19,451 nt of DNA from Scenedesmus sp. ARA3 (Eukaryota; Chlorophyta; Chlorophyceae; Sphaeropleales; Scenedesmaceae): the NCBI GenBank assembly GCA_004335835.1, contig RWJK01001251.1, positions 4,087 through 23,537 on the forward strand, written 5' to 3'. How positions within the stretch are numbered: position 1 is the stretch's first letter; each line of letters begins with the position of its first letter. Below, piece by piece: positions 17,661-19,451 of the stretch. The notes beneath the pieces are model-generated. The model made no database searches. It was not told the origin of the DNA and saw only the letters and a list, made by a program, of their open reading frames with translations. Both the position numbers and the translations under genes were made by a program.

Positions 17661-18346
17661 TCCTTGCAGTGCTTGTGTGCTGCAAGAAACGAAGGGAACA
17701 CCAATGCATGATGATGATGCACAGCAGCACTGCACAACGGTGTAATGCAATGAACACACGGGACTCAGGTATCAACGTTGACAAACACATGTTATTGCAT
17801 CAACCTGGACGCCCAAGGTGCCATGTACACACAAGGGCGTCACCTTCAAATGCCAGGCAATCCACAGCCACATCCCAAAGCCCTCGGCCCCACGCCCCAC
17901 TGGCTGGCCAAAGCAAGGAGCACTGCTCCTGTTGGAGAAACAATTCCTCTACCCAAGACCAGAAACTGCACATCAGACATGCCCAGCACGACAGCCACAC
18001 AGCTGGAACCTCATCCCAGGTAAGGTCCCGAACCCGTAAAGCCACACAGCCCAGACACCTCATCTCTAAGACACCCCACACAGGCAGCTTGCAATGCAAG
18101 CAACCGCGCACGCCTCCACGAGAGACTCCACATGAGCAACACAATTGCGGTGATAAGAAAGCTGGAAATCCACCAACTGCGTGGCATGCCGTACCTGCCC
18201 TAGTGCGGGCAACAGACCCAGGCACCCTTGCTGACCACACATCAACACAGACTGCAACAGACAGCAGCCAAGCCACGCCACTGTTGGGCAGGCCGCGTCC
18301 ACATCCTCACCGCAGCACGGCACAACACATGAGTGACACCATGCTG
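17661..18346. other. A/C-rich region without a supportable gene
   Basis: The + strand is A/C-rich. An ATG-started frame of 231 codons (+, 17669-18364) is rich in His, Gln, Thr and Arg, and an overlapping minus frame of 158 codons (18276-17800) is rich in Cys, Trp and Val. Neither has a domain I recognise. If transcription runs on the minus strand, its sense sequence is T/G-rich like the introns elsewhere, so this may be intron or 3' UTR of a minus-strand gene beyond the window. Confidence 0.4.
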
Positions 18347-18505
18347 CTGGACCACCGTGAGTGAGTGAGTGAGTGACTACCCAGGCAGCTCTGCAGCTCC
18401 TGGGTAAGTTAAGGCTAAGANGGNGTGTGTGGCCAGGGGCGGCGCCCCTGGGCTCCACACCCTCTACCCGTCCACTTGCGCCCCAGGGCACATACTGGAC
18501 CACCG
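18347..18505 (-). mobile_element. Short retroposon-like insert with 11-bp target-site duplication
   Basis: CTGGACCACCG occurs at 18347-18357 and again at 18495-18505, a perfect 11-bp direct repeat bracketing a 137-bp insert (18358-18494). Read on the minus strand, the insert has a GC-rich hairpin (CCAGGGGC, 3-nt loop, GCCCCTGG at 18433-18451, with outer GTGTGG/CCACAC pairing). A second hairpin follows (CCCAGG/CCTGGG, 18380-18404), then a tandem TCAC tail of about five units abutting the duplication. A long direct target-site duplication plus a 3' tandem tail indicates insertion by target-primed reverse transcription. It is too short for a coding element, so it is a SINE or a very truncated LINE. 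A weak A-box-like word (GGGCGCAAGTGG on the minus strand) is present, but no clear B box. Two undetermined bases (18421, 18424) fall inside. Confidence 0.65.
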
Positions 18506-19350
18506 GCCAGTTGATACATGTGCATTAGGATTGATCAAGGACTGGTGTGCCTGCAAGTCTCTGTGGTGAGCGACAAACCTCTGGCAGGAAACATGGCATC
18601 AAGCTGGGTTGGTGCTGCCAAGTCACTGTACCATACAGAGCAGGCGGCAGCAGCTCTTGTCACAGAAACAGCTGGAGATACCTCAATGCCCTCAAACAAA
18701 CATGCAGTACTGTACTCAGCCCATACAGTGGTGGTAGTGGCAGGTTTCGCCGTGCCACACCACATTCACCTTTTGTCAAGTATTTCCGACACTGCTGCAC
18801 CGATCAAACCGCCTTTCCATGGCAGCTGACAGCAGCGCGCGCTCAACTCCACCAGCACAAGAATAAACAAAGCAACAGTCAGCCCTCTTGGAATAAGGAT
18901 GCTGAGCAAGCGTCACCCATTGTACTGTGCCTGTTCAAGCTGTCTGTCAATGATTATGTGCTTGGTTACTGCGGCAGATCTGGTACTTTTGCACCCATGC
19001 CGTGCAGTTCTGCTGCACTCACAACACGCATGCGTAACCTTGAATCAACAACCACGGAACCTGCAGACCTCAACAGCAAAAGGCTCCGGGTTTGCTGCGG
19101 CATGTGTCTGCCGAGACCGCGGCACATGCCATGCGGTGCAGACTCAACTTCTTGATTGAGCCACTTTCCAACGCCTCCCTTGGGCAGCCAAACCCGCCAG
19201 CACCCGCAGGCACACCCCAAGGCTCTTTTTTCCAATTCAGGAGCCGTACAAATTGGTCCTTGTCCATCCATGGCTCCAACACGCTCCCGGGAAGCAAACA
19301 TCATGCCCCGCTGACGTTCAGTTGGACGGCTGCCCTTACACCAGCTGCAG
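18506..19350. other. A/C-rich region without a supportable gene
   Basis: Several overlapping open frames occur (+ 18547-19155, + 18518-18829, - 18966-19304), none with a recognisable domain or a phase-consistent exon set. Composition is A/C-rich on the + strand, continuous with the region left of the retroposon. Confidence 0.4.
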
Positions 19351-19451
19351 CATCACATCACACTGCATCACACTGCATCATGCAGCATATCACACTGCAT
19401 CACACTGCATCATGCAGCATCACACTGCATCATGCAGCATCACACTGCATC
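19351..19451 (+). repeat. Minisatellite built from two alternating 10-mers, running off the edge
   Basis: Units CACACTGCAT and CATGCAGCAT alternate irregularly to the last base. Each junction of the two units makes the palindrome CTGCAT-C-ATGCAG, so the array can form a row of small hairpins. The total length is unknown because the window ends inside it. Confidence 0.9.

Noticed and set aside
17669..18364. 231-codon ATG-started + frame
   Set aside because: It is a His/Gln/Thr-rich product of A/C-rich DNA, it ends at the retroposon edge, and it has no domain or splice support.
19351..19451. CRISPR array
   Set aside because: Units are contiguous 10-mers with no unique spacers, and the context is eukaryotic.

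Overview
This window looks like nuclear DNA of a green alga, most likely a chlorophycean. The evidence is: intron-containing genes with canonical GT-AG junctions; GC-rich exons; very dense CAG/CTG triplet runs, read as Gln, Ser, Ala or Cys in exons and as (CTG)n just before 3' splice sites in introns; UGUAA-type polyadenylation motifs; and a plastid-type acetyl-CoA carboxylase accessory protein with a transit peptide. No bacterial-style operon or plasmid feature is present, and the genus cannot be named from sequence alone.

Layout. 1-1641: the 3' part of a + strand gene of unknown function (three visible exons). Its second visible intron holds a candidate 5'-truncated non-LTR retrotransposon end with a hairpin and an (ATGTA)n tail. 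1642-4090: no convincing gene; it contains a (TA)9 run, a dense palindrome cluster (3448-3537), two TGTAA motifs and a long hairpin (3859-3916). 4091-6284: a four-exon + strand gene for a BADC-like protein, a biotin-carboxyl-carrier homologue without the biotinyl lysine, expected to regulate plastid acetyl-CoA carboxylase. 6285-8263: mostly non-coding, with hairpins, two tentative phase-matched small exons (7263-7321, 8102-8153) and a structured-RNA candidate ending in a T run (7459-7598). 8264-13476: a four-exon + strand gene for a 1307-residue F-box/leucine-rich-repeat protein with a large Gln/Ala-rich insert. 13477-19451: no gene I can support. The + strand is T/G-rich to about 17.58 kb and A/C-rich after that, with polyadenylation motifs for both strands at the switch. 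A 137-bp retroposon-like insert with a perfect 11-bp target-site duplication lies at 18358-18494, and a minisatellite runs off the right edge.

The most unusual signal is shared by all three spliced genes. Seven of eight introns contain a diverged partial copy of their own flanking exon edge together with the splice site. Six are donor-side copies 56-245 bp downstream of the real donor, and one is an acceptor-side triplication with a period of about 108 bp. This is either a recurrent local-duplication process acting at exon-intron boundaries or a splice-decoy architecture.

The genes do not form an evident pathway. BADC acts in plastid fatty-acid synthesis and the F-box protein in ubiquitin-ligase substrate recognition. 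The first gene is unidentified.
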